NCBI GenBank assembly: GCA_013400115.1
Contig: VXBP01000354.1
Span: 280,278 to 344,277, forward strand
From: Rhinopomastus cyanomelas
Lineage: Eukaryota > Chordata > Aves > Bucerotiformes > Rhinopomastidae
DNA length: 64,000 bases
Reading direction: 5' to 3'
Positions 35,708-47,199 of the stretch are shown here, one piece after another. Each line of letters opens with the position of its first letter. Within the stretch, counting starts at the first letter, position 1. Both the position numbers and the translations under genes were made by a program. Under the pieces are notes generated by a model, which had not been told where the DNA came from, ran no database searches, and saw nothing but the letters and a program-made list of their open reading frames with translations.

Positions 35708-35903
35708 ACATAGGAATTTCTTCTTGGAAAGGGTTATGAGGTCTTGGAACAGGCTGGCCAAGGAGAGGGTAAAATCACCATCTCTGGATGTGTTTCAAAA
35801 GCTGTGGATATCTGGAGCTTAAGAACATCATTTCACAGTGGCCATGGGACAGCTGGACTGAATGAACTTGAAGGGCTTTTCCAACCTAAGTGATTCTGTG
35901 ATG
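35708..35903 (+). mobile_element. CR1 LINE 3' fragment
   Basis: Contains aatttcttcttggaaagggt, cttggaacaggctggccaag, catctctggatgtgtttcaa and ends gaagggcttttccaacctaa and gtgattctgtga. Confidence 0.88.
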
Positions 35904-36719
35904 TACTGCTTTCCTTTAAGTCACATTTAGCATCTAAAACACTTCCCAGACACCTTTCCTAACACAGAAATATATTTTCCTCTAGCCTGGCTGATTGACC
36001 AAAAGCTAAACTTCCATGTCAAACAGCCAGACAGCACTTGAGCACTTTCCTTCCTGCTCCACCTCGTAGTTACTGGATTCTATGAGGAAAGGTAACTGCA
36101 CACAGTGGGTTTCAAAAACATGGACTGTTGCCCTTAGTGCTTCAACATTCACAGATTCCTGCAAAGAGCCAGAAGGACAGCAGGAGGCTGTGAATGCAAC
36201 AGCAGCAGAGGTTGGGCTCCTCAGCTAAACCAAACCACAGACACTAGAGGCTCAAATACAACGTAACTATATATGGATCAATGCAAATTTAACTTTATAA
36301 TGCTGGGGACATAACCCGCCTCTGGCTGAACTAGACATATTTCCCAGAGCTCTTTCTTTGCTCTGTGTCCCTGCCTCGGCAACTCTGACAGTCACAGTTA
36401 AATCCGTCACGTCCTGCCCAGGTGATTACTGGAAATTGCATTGCAAGGATTCTCCCTAGAGTCCATTCTGCAGCAGCACTGCGATGGAAGCAATGACAAA
36501 ATGTATTTTTTGGAGTTCTGCTTCCTTGATGCTTAGGTGATGAACCTTACAGCAAGAGTGAAATACCTGCATGTTATAAGCAGCATTACCTTCTTGAAAA
36601 CCTAACCTAATCTCTTTTATAGAGAGAAAACATGTGAGTGCACAGAGCAATGGCAAAATAAAAGCTGGTATTTACATACAATTCCGATTTCCAGAAGATC
36701 TGAAGCTTTTTCTTGTTAG

Positions 36720-38057
36720 TCTAATAATCAAAAAGGGTAAGAAGGAGGACCCGGGTAACTATACACCAGCCAGCCTCACCTCCGTCCCAGGAAAGGTGAT
36801 GGAACAATTTGTCCTAGACAGTCTCCAGGCACATCAAGGACAGCAGGGTCATTAGGCCTAGACAGTCAGCATGGCTTCACCAAGGGGAAGTCATGCTTGA
36901 CCAACCTGATAGCCTTTTATGAGGGTATAACCAGGTGTATAGATGATGGCAAAGCGGTGGATGTCATCTGTCTTGACTCCAGTAAGACATTTGACACAGT
37001 CTCCCACAGCATCTCCACAGCCAAACTGAGGCAGTGTGGACTGGATGATCAGGTAGTGAGGTGAATTGTGAACTGGTCACAGGATAGAAGCCAGAGAGTA
37101 GTGGTCAATGGGACAGAGTCTAGTTGGAGACCTGTATCTAGTAGAGTCACCCAAGGGTCGGTTCTGGGACCAGTCCTATTCAATCTATTCATTAATGACT
37201 TGGATGAGGGATTACGGTGCACTGTCAGCAAGTCTATTGATGACACAAGTCTGCTGACCCCATCAGGCTATGCTGCCATTCAGCAAGACCTGGACAGGCT
37301 GGAGAGCTGGGCATAGAGATATTTAATGAAATATAACAAGGGTAAGTGTAGAGTCTTGCATCTGGGTAAGAACAATCCCAGGTACCTAGGCTGGGGGCTG
37401 ACCTGTTGGAGAACAGTGTAGGAGAAAGAGACCAGGGGTCCTGGTGGACAGCAGGATGACCATGAGCCAGCAATGTGCTCTTGTGGCCAAGAGGGCCAAC
37501 AGGATCCTGGAGTGGATCAGAATGGGGGCGGTTAGCAGATCAAGAGAGGTTCTTCTCCTCCTCTACTCTACCCTAATGAGACCACATCTGGAGTATTGTG
37601 TCCAGTTATGAGCCTCTCAGTTCCAGAAGGACACGGAGCTGCTGGAGGGAGTCCAGCACAGAGACACAAAGATGATGAAGGGAGAGGAACACCTCTCTTA
37701 TGAGGAAAGGCTGAGGGCGCTGGGTCTCTTTAGCCTGGAGGAGACTGAGAGGTGACCTCATTAATGTCTATAAATATGTGAAGGGTGGGTGTCAGGAGGA
37801 TGGAGCCAAGCTCAATATCATCTAGTGATAGGACAAGAACAAGCTGGAACATAGGAGGTTCTATATAAATATGAGAAGGAACTTCTTCATGGTGAGGGTG
37901 ACGGAGCACTGGAAAAGGCCGGCCAGGGGCGTTGTGGTATCTCCTTCTCTGGATACGTTCCTGTGTGACTTGGTCTAGATGTTCTTGTTGTGGCAGGGGG
38001 ATTGTACTAGATGATCCTTTTAGGTCCCTTCCAATCCCTAATGTTCTGTGATTCCGT
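36720..38057 (+). mobile_element. CR1 LINE with degraded reverse transcriptase (1.3 kb)
   Basis: Opens in the palm-domain region (KKEDPGNYTPASLTSVPGK), passes a decayed motif A in which Ala of AFDT is Thr (SKTFDT) and a decayed active-site box (SIDDTSLL in place of FADDTKL), and ends with ggtctagatgttcttgttgt and cctaatgttctgtgattcc. Many frameshifts; older than the copy at 12040. Antisense to SPRED2. Its 3' end is the match for the short tails at 13337, 29630 and 42219. Confidence 0.93.
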
Positions 38058-39299
38058 GAATATCAGCAAGAAAAAGAGATACCTTCACCCCTCTCATCAG
38101 ATCTAATGTCAGAATGGGGCTGTAAAAAAGATGGAAAACCTCCCCAAAAGCTTTTTCCTTGGCCTCACCTCTGCATCCTATCAGGAAGACAGGAACAGTG
38201 TATCTCCAGTATAAAAAACATTTGCAACCACTATTTTTCTCTGCCTTTCAAACCCAATATCGACAGAATAAAAAGGCATCTGGGAAATTCTGGTTTCCAC
38301 CCAGCCAGAGGAAATACAAGACAGTTGGATCTCCACATGCCTTACTGCAGAGATGCTGGCCAAGCCCTGTCTGTCCTGAGGCACTTCATGTAAAGTAATA
38401 TTAACCTCACAAGCTCAGTTTCAGGACATTTCTCTCTGTCTCGACTGAATGAGAGAACTTTGCTGGCATTTGGTGTTTCCTCCCAGCTTTCCTCTGAAAA
38501 TGGAAAGGAGTTTCCTTTTCCAAATCTTCACCTCATGCCTGGCTGCTGGCCTGCCTTTGGCAGCTCACGTTCAGCTTGTACCTTGGCCATTTTAAGGAAA
38601 AAAGATATAAGAGGGGAAAAAATTTTATGTTGACTCCAAGAACATTAACCACAGCAGGGCAGAAGGAGGAAGAAGAAAATCCTGCCCTGAAGTGCCAGTG
38701 CAGGACCTGGGAAGCACTGCCAGTGAGTTTGTAAGACACATAGTCCTACCTGTACATCCCATAAAGCACCCGAGGAGTAGTTTTGTACGAATGTTACTCA
38801 GTGCTTGGGGTTTTCCTGCTGTATGTGCCTCAAAAAATCCAACCCAACAGGGTTATCACTCCAATGGACTGTAAGGTTCCTGGATGTGGCAGGGATGCTC
38901 AAATGCCTTCAAAAACTTATCTCCCTAGGTATGACATGTAGCCTCACACACCGAACACAGCCCTGGGATTCTGGAGCAAACCCAAAGCATCACCATTTGA
39001 TTATATTTTAATTCCTTGATGCCCTTCTGGGTCTAGAGCAGCCCCAAAGGCAGAATGAAGAAAGGTCAGGTCCTCTACCACCAGTGTCCAGCAAGCCTGG
39101 GTTTTCTTCCAGCCCTGCAGCCCATCTGAAAATTGTCTGCAGTAAAGATTAATAGCAGTTCTTGGGGTTTTTTTGAAGAGGGGAAAAAACCCGAGACACC
39201 TGCAACAATCTAGCTGCCCGCCTCCACAACTCCCTTTGACGCTGAGGCAACAACGAACAAAGGAATCCTTTCAGCACAAAGGTTTGTTAAACTTTTAAG

Positions 39300-39990
39300 G
39301 CAAATTTTATTGGGTTTACAAGAAACAGCTCTATCCTAACTGGCTCAAAGGGGATTTCATAATCCCAAGATTATTTCAGACCTTTTTTCAGACCTTTCCA
39401 GGAAGAATGATTACACTGCATTTTTAGTTTATACTGTTACACATAATACATCAAATATATAATATGGGTATCAAAATGTTCTTTATATATTCATTTATTT
39501 TATATAATAATTTTTTCTCTGGTCAGGCTGACCAGAAAAAGAAACAGCAAGTGGCTTTTTAGCAGAACAAAGTAAACTTGCAAACTTGCTGTTTGCAAAA
39601 CAAAAACCTGAAACTTTTAATGAGTAACCATTTAAAAAAATCTCTTGAAAAAAAATGTTTTAAAATCAAGTGACTCTTCTCACCATAGAATTTAATTACC
39701 TCAGGACCAGCCTCCTCACAGCTTTGCACAGTGTCTGCTTTATCAGTAACTGTTTAATGGATCGATTCTGCAATAAATTGTCATAACTGCATGTATCAAT
39801 ATGCCTTACAAATTTGTGAGGAGCAGCAAAACCAACCTCCAGTTTAATAAGATAATGCATTACAATAATTAACCCTACAGCTCATGCAGAAGTTGCACAT
39901 TCAAGTCATCTTGTTCTTGTGCCGGGGTCTGAAATATTAAGAGATTTTAAGGAGAGCTAATTAGTGTTATAATTTTCTGTAATGAGAAAG
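39300..39990. other. AT-rich unique block, candidate conserved non-coding element
   Basis: About 700 bp without repeats, rich in homeobox/POU cores: ggatcgattctgcaataaat, gtatcaatatgcc, aatgcattacaataattaac and gagctaattagtgttataat. It sits in a CR1-poor 4-kb stretch (38060-42130) of intron 1. The evidence is texture only. Confidence 0.3.
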
Positions 39991-42134
39991 GAAGTTGTTA
40001 TGGCAGGACAGATGGTATTTGTTTTCTATCACATTCAAGATAAGCAAAAAGCACATGAAAGCTGAGCCAGCCAAACAGGTAGGTGCAGATCTAAATTTAT
40101 TTTTCTTCCTTCACCCGTGGGGAAAAAAAAAAGGCAAAACCATTATTCTTCTAACTTATACTGACCACAAACTGCTACTGCTTTCCAGTGTTAATGAATG
40201 AACGGCAATATGTAGCAGAAGAGAACAGCATGGCACCTTCCTTACAGCTTTTTAGTTTTAACACCCTCCTTATTTAGCATTTTCTCCTACTCTCCTGTTT
40301 TGATGGGTGGAGAGTGTATATTCACCCCTCTGTAAACATCCTCCAGGACATGCAAGTTACAACTATAAAGACTAGAGAACCTCCTGCAAATATATATAAA
40401 AAAAAAATTACACTGTGTGACTCAATGCCAGCTGTACCTATTTCAGAGAAAGGGGGATGGAATGAGCAGGGTGACAGTTGTCTAAATCTGAAAAGTGTTT
40501 ATCTTTCACCAGGTAAAGGCATTAAAAAAATAAAAACTGAGTAAAGAAGACAATCTTAAGTATGAGCCTTTCACCTCTCTTTAAGCCCTTCCACCCCAAA
40601 AAAATGTTTCTATGGAGAGGGACACATCACAGAAAGTAGCTTCCCTGGCAGCACCTATTTTCCTCTGGGTATTTAAGAGAGGGTGAATGCTAAGACATCA
40701 CTCCTGTGAAAAAATAATTCATACAGAACCCTAAAAGAAACCCTGTGCTTCCCAGAAGTTGTCACACAAATTCACTGATAAATTAAATGCTGATTTAGAA
40801 ACAATTCAGAAGAACCACCAGGGCAGACAGGAGGGGGAAGTAACAAAAAACAAATCCAAGAGTAAACTCCCTGGATTTACACCCAGTCAGAGTGCACATG
40901 CTCATCTCTTGGGGAATGCCATTGCCTTGACATTTTATACCCTGCTCACCCCATTTTACCATCATTGCCTCTGTGTCAGGCTCTGGATGATTGGTACTGG
41001 CCACCCCATCTTGCTGGTGGCTTCCCCTCCACCTCATGTGTGATTCAGTCTCCTTGAGGTTTGTGCTGCTGCACTGTACTGCGTGAGTCATCCCCAAGGT
41101 ATTCTGCGTCTTACAGCCTCGACCATTACTCACTGGCAACATCCTCTTTGCTCCCGGGAGGAGAGCAAAGATCCTCCCTTCCCCACCCCACTTCCAGGCT
41201 GGGAAAAAAAAACACGTCAAAATTATTACAATACAACCACCACAAACTAATAATAGGGGTGTTTGAGCAGCGGCTGACGGAGCAAACATCTGCCCCAGAG
41301 GTTTCACCATCACTTGTTCAACCTAGTGCTGCAAACAAGCCCAAAGTTGGAAGCTGGCAGTGTCATCTCCAGTCTAACCCCAGTTGTACTTTATTCCCCA
41401 AAAGCTGCTAACACAGTGCTTAGGACCAAGGGTCCAAACAGCTCAACAGGCTTGGGGGAAGTACTTAGTCTCATGACTCAGCTCCAATGCAGCTTTTAAT
41501 GGGCTTTTAGACTCCCAGCTTGCCACAAGCTGGTATTTATAGGTACCCCGGCATACCACACCTTTGCTGGCAGCTCATGTCATTGATGCGCCAACAACAT
41601 CCCTATACACAAGCTTAATTTCAGGCAGTTGACCCTGAAGTGCTCCTTTATGCTCAGAATCTCTGATAATTCCTTTAACTCCTTGCTCAGGCAGTGCCCC
41701 CCCCCCAACAAGTTACATGATCAGCCCTAAATGCTCTCTCAATTTTTTAAAGCAGAAATGTTGCTCAAGACCTTGCCTCAACACCCACAACAAGAACACA
41801 AATTGTGACACTGGGGCTCTGAAAACAGCTTCTAAAAATACTGCCTCGCTTCTGAACTGATCTACACTGATGATTAGGCAGGAGAGGGGAAGTCAGTGCA
41901 TACGGTTCCAGGCTCATTTAACCTCCATTTGGGACAAAAATCCCTTTTTCGCAGGATGGAGAACATTGGCTGAGGGGTTGCTGCCTGAAAGCCTCCAGAC
42001 ATAATAACCTACAAGAAAATAAATCACACACACTTGAAGAAAACTTCAAGCTGGGACCACGGAAACACCAAGCTCGAGGCCACCCAGACTCGAAGCCAGT
42101 TTCAATACACACCAGAAAAAGTTCCTTAATTTAA

Positions 42135-42212
42135 TCATAGAAGAACTGAATGGTTTGGTTTGGAAGGGGCCTTTAAGGCTCATCCACCAGTCCATGCCCT
42201 TGCCGTGAGTAT
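42135..42212 (-). mobile_element. CR1 3' tail, first of three in tandem
   Basis: Decayed tail: aatcatagaagaactgaatg, ggtttggaaggggcctttaa, then catccaccagtccatgccc. Same orientation as the two that follow. Confidence 0.75.
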
Positions 42213-42218
42213 GGACAT

Positions 42219-42298
42219 AGAATCATAGAATCATTAGGGATTGGAAGGGACTCCAAAAGATCATCTAGTCCAATCCCCCTGCCACAGCAGGATCACTT
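42219..42298 (-). mobile_element. CR1 3' tail, second of three in tandem
   Basis: Begins atagaatcatagaatcatta, continues gggattggaagggactccaa, tagtccaatccccctgcc and ends acagcaggatcacttcact. Same subfamily as the nested 62-bp insert at 29630, and much less diverged than the first tail. Confidence 0.85.
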
Positions 42299-42305
42299 CA
42301 CTGGA

Positions 42306-42450
42306 GAAATTATAGAATTAGAATCACTCAGGGTTGGAAGGGACCACCTGATCAACCAGTTCCAACCCCCCACCCTAGACCAGGCTGGCCAGAGCCCCAT
42401 CTTCAACTAGGTCAGCCTCCTCAGAGTCCTGTCCAACCTGATCTGGAACG
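42306..42450 (-). mobile_element. CR1 3' end, third of three in tandem
   Basis: Begins ttatagaattagaatcactc and agggttggaagggaccacct, then ccccaccctagaccaggctg and tcagagtcctgtccaacctg. Its closest relative in the window is the 3' end of the CR1 at 12040 (complement of ctggccagcctgatctaggg). Confidence 0.82.
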
Positions 42451-43024
42451 ATAAGCAAAGAATACTTTGTGTTGGCAGAAGAACATTTGCAACCACTGGG
42501 TAACTAACTACACAAGTCCAAAGCAACACCAGACAGAAAAAAATTAAGATGCCTGGCCCTTTTGCCGCAAGACCAGTTTCCAAAGTTTCTCTCCTGAGGG
42601 ATGGGAGAACACGAAATTAGTCTCTCAGTGTAAGACAGAACTATCTCTGAATAAGCTGTGTTGTAATCATGTTTTGGAAACAACAACTTGAGTGGCTGCA
42701 TCTTCCCAAAGCTTCCCTGACTTCTTGCTTTCCCACTGCTTCACAGACCAGTCCACCATTCACTCTCAGAAACAAAAAGCACAGGACACAGGGAGACTTG
42801 GGACTGAGCACCAGCACAAGACAATTTATGGAGAAGCATTTACAAATGTTGTTACAGTGTGCTCAGTCCATACGGACTCAAATAAAGCCTCAAGCTCCTG
42901 ACTACACCAAGGAGTTGTTGCATCAGTCAAGAAGAGCCACCACATAACACAGTTGGCGTCAAGCCCTGCTCCCAAGGGTTTTCTCTAAAGGGAAGAAGAT
43001 ATGAAGTCACCAGAGTGCTGTGAG

Positions 43025-43190
43025 CATCAGGCTGCCCATGGAGGCTGTTGAATCGCCATCCCTGGATGTGTTTCAAAGTCCTCCAGTCTGGAGATCTGGA
43101 GTGTAGGGACATGGTTTAGTGGTGGCCCTGGGGCAGCTGGATTACTAGTTGGAGTCCATGAGCTTAAGAGTCTTCTCCAACCTAAATGAC
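43025..43190 (+). mobile_element. CR1 LINE 3' fragment
   Basis: Shows atcaggctgcccatggaggc, catccctggatgtgtttcaa, gggacatggtttagtggtgg and gagtcttctccaacctaaat. Confidence 0.88.
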
Positions 43191-43192
43191 AG

Positions 43193-43266
43193 GTGATCCA
43201 GCTCTGGCAGAGGGATTGGACTAGACAATCTTTCAAGGTCTCTTCCAATCACTGATGTTCTGTGAT
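43193..43266 (+). mobile_element. Second CR1 tail abutting the previous one
   Basis: Starts directly after the host tail: tgatccagctctggcagagg, gattggactagacaatcttt, caaggtctcttccaatcact and gatgttctgtgatg. It belongs to the 36720-type subfamily, unlike the copy it follows. Confidence 0.85.
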
Positions 43267-44534
43267 GACAATAAAAAATGACCCCAGCATAGATGGCTTT
43301 TTCCATCAAGGATATGCAGAAAGGTTCTGGGTGGAGGCCATGTGGGTTTAAATTTCCGTATCTGTGGCCAGATCAAAGGAAGTGGCCGAGAGCGTCTTAC
43401 TTGCCTTCCAAATAAACATCCCCAACAAGAAAAGGAGTTACACAAATGATGTGCACCAGCACCGGAAAAACCTTGTGTGCTTTTCTTCTAATTAAACCCT
43501 TCTTCCACAGCTCCTAATTGATACCTGGACTGTAATATACTCCAGGAAATCTAACCCTGCGCTGCCCTTTACTCATGTGACACACACTTGATCATCACAG
43601 GGCAGGCTGCAAATTCTCATTTAAAATTAAATTTCAGTTTGAATTAAATTTAAAATTTCTGTTAAAAACCAAGCACTGGTAAAACCCCAAAACCATCTTC
43701 CTGTTGAAGAGCTTGGCTTGACTGTTGTTTCTAAATCAACCTTTTGTTTCATTTCAGCTTTAATCTAGACTGCTTGGTTTTAACAAGAGCTTTATGCATG
43801 TTTCTCTGCACAGGATTTCAAGTGATGAAGAAACCACAACATCCTTATAAAAATGTGAACTTTTTAAAAGTGTGAATCCTGTTTTAACTTCTATCCACTA
43901 AACCTTTGCTCTTCCTTTCTGTAGGATAGTAATTTTCCCACGCAAGCACTCGCACCAATTATCTGTGCCCTGAACGACAGAGACCCAGTTTCTTGTCTTC
44001 TCCAGTTCCTTCTTTCTAACCGTCTTTGCTGTTTTCTGAGGGTTAGTGCTATTATTTGGAAAACCCTTACGCCAAGACTCAATGCCTCCGTGATAAAAGC
44101 ACCTGGATACAGTAGACTAAGAGGAAGGCACTGTGATATGCTAATTTTTGTCCACCTACATTGCTAGACACACTGAAAACTTCGCTAGAACTGTGCTGAC
44201 CAGCTCCAAGTCCACAGGCAGGAGCTGATGAGCTTTCAGCTACTCCCTAGGACTGACTTAAACCAATTGGCTTAAACCTTTGAAATCATTCTGTTTCTCC
44301 TACAAATGTTAGTAAAATATTATCTTGCCCTTAAAATGTACCTTGTCCAGGTCTTCCTAGCACTTTTGGGAACAAGCTGCTATTTCTAGACTTAAAGGAA
44401 AGTTAATGTTTATGACTCTTCTACTATCAGTAAGATAGGACTTGGTTTACTGCTCATTTAGGAATCTAGCATTACCTGATTTTTATTAACTATTACTCAT
44501 CTTCCTGATGTTAACTATTTTGGGGTGCCCTGAG

Positions 44535-45078
44535 AACAGTGTGGTAAACAGGTTGAGGGAGGTTCTCATCCCCCTTTACTCTGCTCTGTTTAGGCCATTC
44601 TGGAATGCTGTGTCCAGTTTTGGGCACTCAAGTTCCAGTAAGCTACTGCAGAGAATCCAGTGCAGAGTTGTTGAAATGCTCAGGTAGATGGAACATCTTC
44701 CTTATGAGAAGCTGAGAGAGCTGGGGCTGCTCAATCTGGAGAGGAAGAGATTGAGGGGGGATCTCACCAATGCTTAAAAAGATCTAAAGAGGATAGGACC
44801 AGGCTATTCTCAGTGGTGCCAGAAACAGGACATACAGCAATGGGCATAAGCTTGAATAAATTCATTTTAAACATAAGGAAAAGGGTTTTTTTTATAACGA
44901 AGGGTCCGGAGCACTGGCACAGGTTGTCCAGAGAGATGGTGGAGTCTCCAGGACTTTCCCAGTCTGCCTAGAGGTGTTCCTCTGGGATCTGGTCTAGGGG
45001 ATCCTGCTCTAGTAGTAAGGCTGGACCAGACGATGCCCAGAAGTCCCTTCCAACAGCAATCATTTTATGATTCTGTGA
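44535..45078 (+). mobile_element. CR1 LINE, 5'-truncated
   Basis: Begins gtggtaaacaggttgaggga, includes ggccattctggaatgctgtg and ccttatgagaagctgagaga, the gggcataagcttgaataaat block, and ends agtcccttccaacagcaat and ttttatgattctgtg. It is interrupted by several indels. Confidence 0.88.
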
Positions 45079-45479
45079 ACTATCATTCAGCTTTCTGATG
45101 CTCTTCTTTATGTCCCATACCAGCCTGAGATTTCTCACCAAAGCTTCAGTCTCCTCCAACCAACTGCATATATCTCTCAAACTCTACTTTTTTCTCTTGC
45201 AGCCAGCTTTCCTGTTTACATCTTGATCATTGCTTCCCTTGCAATGGCAAGGCAAAGGGCTTTGGAAAAAAGCACAAACAAGCTAGCATTTCCTCGAGCT
45301 GAGGGGAGTTGCATCGCAGCTCTCTTCTTACCCCGGACCTTTTCTCAGTCACAAAAATGTCACTTGCATTTAACAACTTAGACATCCTGCACTCTGTTAT
45401 CATAGGCAGACCTTGTAAATTGCAGAACATACAGTGGTGTCAAGAGCCCACTGAGCATGTCATTGGCAGGACACATAGG

Positions 45480-45852
45480 GCAGAGAAGTCATCAGGAGAG
45501 GTCACCCCAATATCACACACTGTCTACAACTACCTGAAAGGAGGGTGTAGAGAGGTGGGCATTGGTCTCTTCTCACAAGGAACAAGTGACAGAACAAGAG
45601 GAAATGACCTCTAGTTGCACCAGGGGAGGTTTAGGTTGGACATGAGGAAAAACTTCTTCCTGGAAAGAGTCATCAGGCCTTAGAAGAGGAGTGAGCAGGT
45701 TGAATCACCGTTCCTGGACATGTTTCCAAGTTCTTTAGATCTAGAGCTTAGAGACAGGGTTTAGTGGTGGCCTTGAGACAGATGAGGTAATGGTTGGAGT
45801 CAGTGATCTTAAAGGTTGCTTTCCAGTCTAAAGAATTATATGCTTCTATGAT
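45480..45852 (+). mobile_element. CR1 LINE, 5'-truncated
   Basis: Contains caactacctgaaaggagggt, ggtctcttctcacaaggaac, ggacatgaggaaaaacttct and ggtttagtggtggccttgag, with a decayed 3' terminus atatgcttctatgatctc. The upstream boundary is uncertain and may reach 45437. Confidence 0.88.
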
Positions 45853-46879
45853 CTCAAATCTTCTGAGTTTATCAGGGAACACCTGAACATAAATGCTCCT
45901 TACAAGACAAAAACCCAAAAACCTCCACCTATTAAGCTTAGGAAGTATCTACTGTCAGCTTATGCAAATGTATTCATTAAATAGGCCACATCTCTCTGTT
46001 TAAAACCAGAGAAAACAAACACTAAAGCACTTTTTGCTGAATACATCTGAAAGGGTAGCATTTTTCTTTTACCTTTGGGCAAAGCATAGGTTGCCCACCT
46101 CTAACAAATTAATAAAGATAACGGGAATCAATGGAAGGAGACACAATCTGATTTTTTCCCTAACTACCACTGTTTTTTCACAGGCTGTGTTCCAACCACT
46201 CTATGCATGTTCAGCAGATGATAATGGAACTGCAAGGGTTGATCTAAAAGAGCCTCCCCCCACCCCCTGGCTTCAAACTCAGATTTAACTTTCGATTTAA
46301 TTCCTGTTTACCAAGGACACAAAATCAACAGGAGGTGCATGTTTATCCTTCAACGCCCCATCTACAAACTTGGTTTCCTTTTTCCTTAGGGTAGTTTCAT
46401 CTAGTTCTCTGATAAGTCTCTAACTTCTATGCTTAGAATTTATCGGCCTCTGCCTCTACATTCACTAGTATCTCGGAGTGAGATATTTTACAGTCTGAAA
46501 TGTAGAGGTCTCTGCTGTGTTCATGCAGAGACGCCAGCTCCACACCCAGCAGGATGTTTTGGCTCCCACACAAGACGGTGGCAGAAGCACAACATGCCAA
46601 GACTGTCCTGCAAGGCCTTGTTGTCCACTAGAAATTAATATTCAGAGAAAATAGCTATGTCATTTCAGCATGCAAAGGAGAAGAAACATGCACATGTTGC
46701 CAAAAAGCTGCTAAGCAGTTTGCAGTGTAATAGCAAACCACAAATTGTCAAGTAAATACTATCTCCCCCAAAGCCTTCCCGAGTCTGATCAAGTGTTATT
46801 GCTAATATTTACTTGTAAGGTGGGGCAAGGGGGCAGATCAGAAGGTTTTGCCTTGAAGGACTCACAAGCTGCATTTTCA

Positions 46880-47190
46880 GAGAATCACAGAATCACTTAG
46901 GTTGGAAAAGACCTTCAAACTCATTGGGGCAAATCATTATCCCAACTGTCCCAAGGCCACTACTAAATCCTGTCCTTAACCTCCAGATCTCTATGACTTC
47001 CAAACATGTCCAGGGATAGTGATTCAACCTCCTCCTTGGGCAGCCTCCTCCAAGGCCTGATGATCCTTTCCCTGAAGGTTTTCCTCATGTCCAACCTAAA
47101 CTTCCCTTGGTGCAACCTGAGGCCATCTTCTTTTGTCCTATTACTTGTCACTTGTGAGAGGAGACCCATCAGGATCACCATTTCATGAGG
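46880..47190 (-). mobile_element. CR1 LINE, 5'-truncated
   Basis: Left end gagaatcacagaatcactta, ggttggaaaagaccttcaaa, then ggccactactaaatcctgtc, acatgtccagggatagtgat and tcctcatgtccaacctaaac. Confidence 0.9.
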
Positions 47191-47199
47191 CATATGCCT

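Noticed and set aside
40795..41313. 172-codon open frame on the minus strand in intron 1, with a hydrophobic N-terminal stretch
   Set aside because: No family signature and no splice or start context. About one random frame of this length is expected in 64 kb on six frames.
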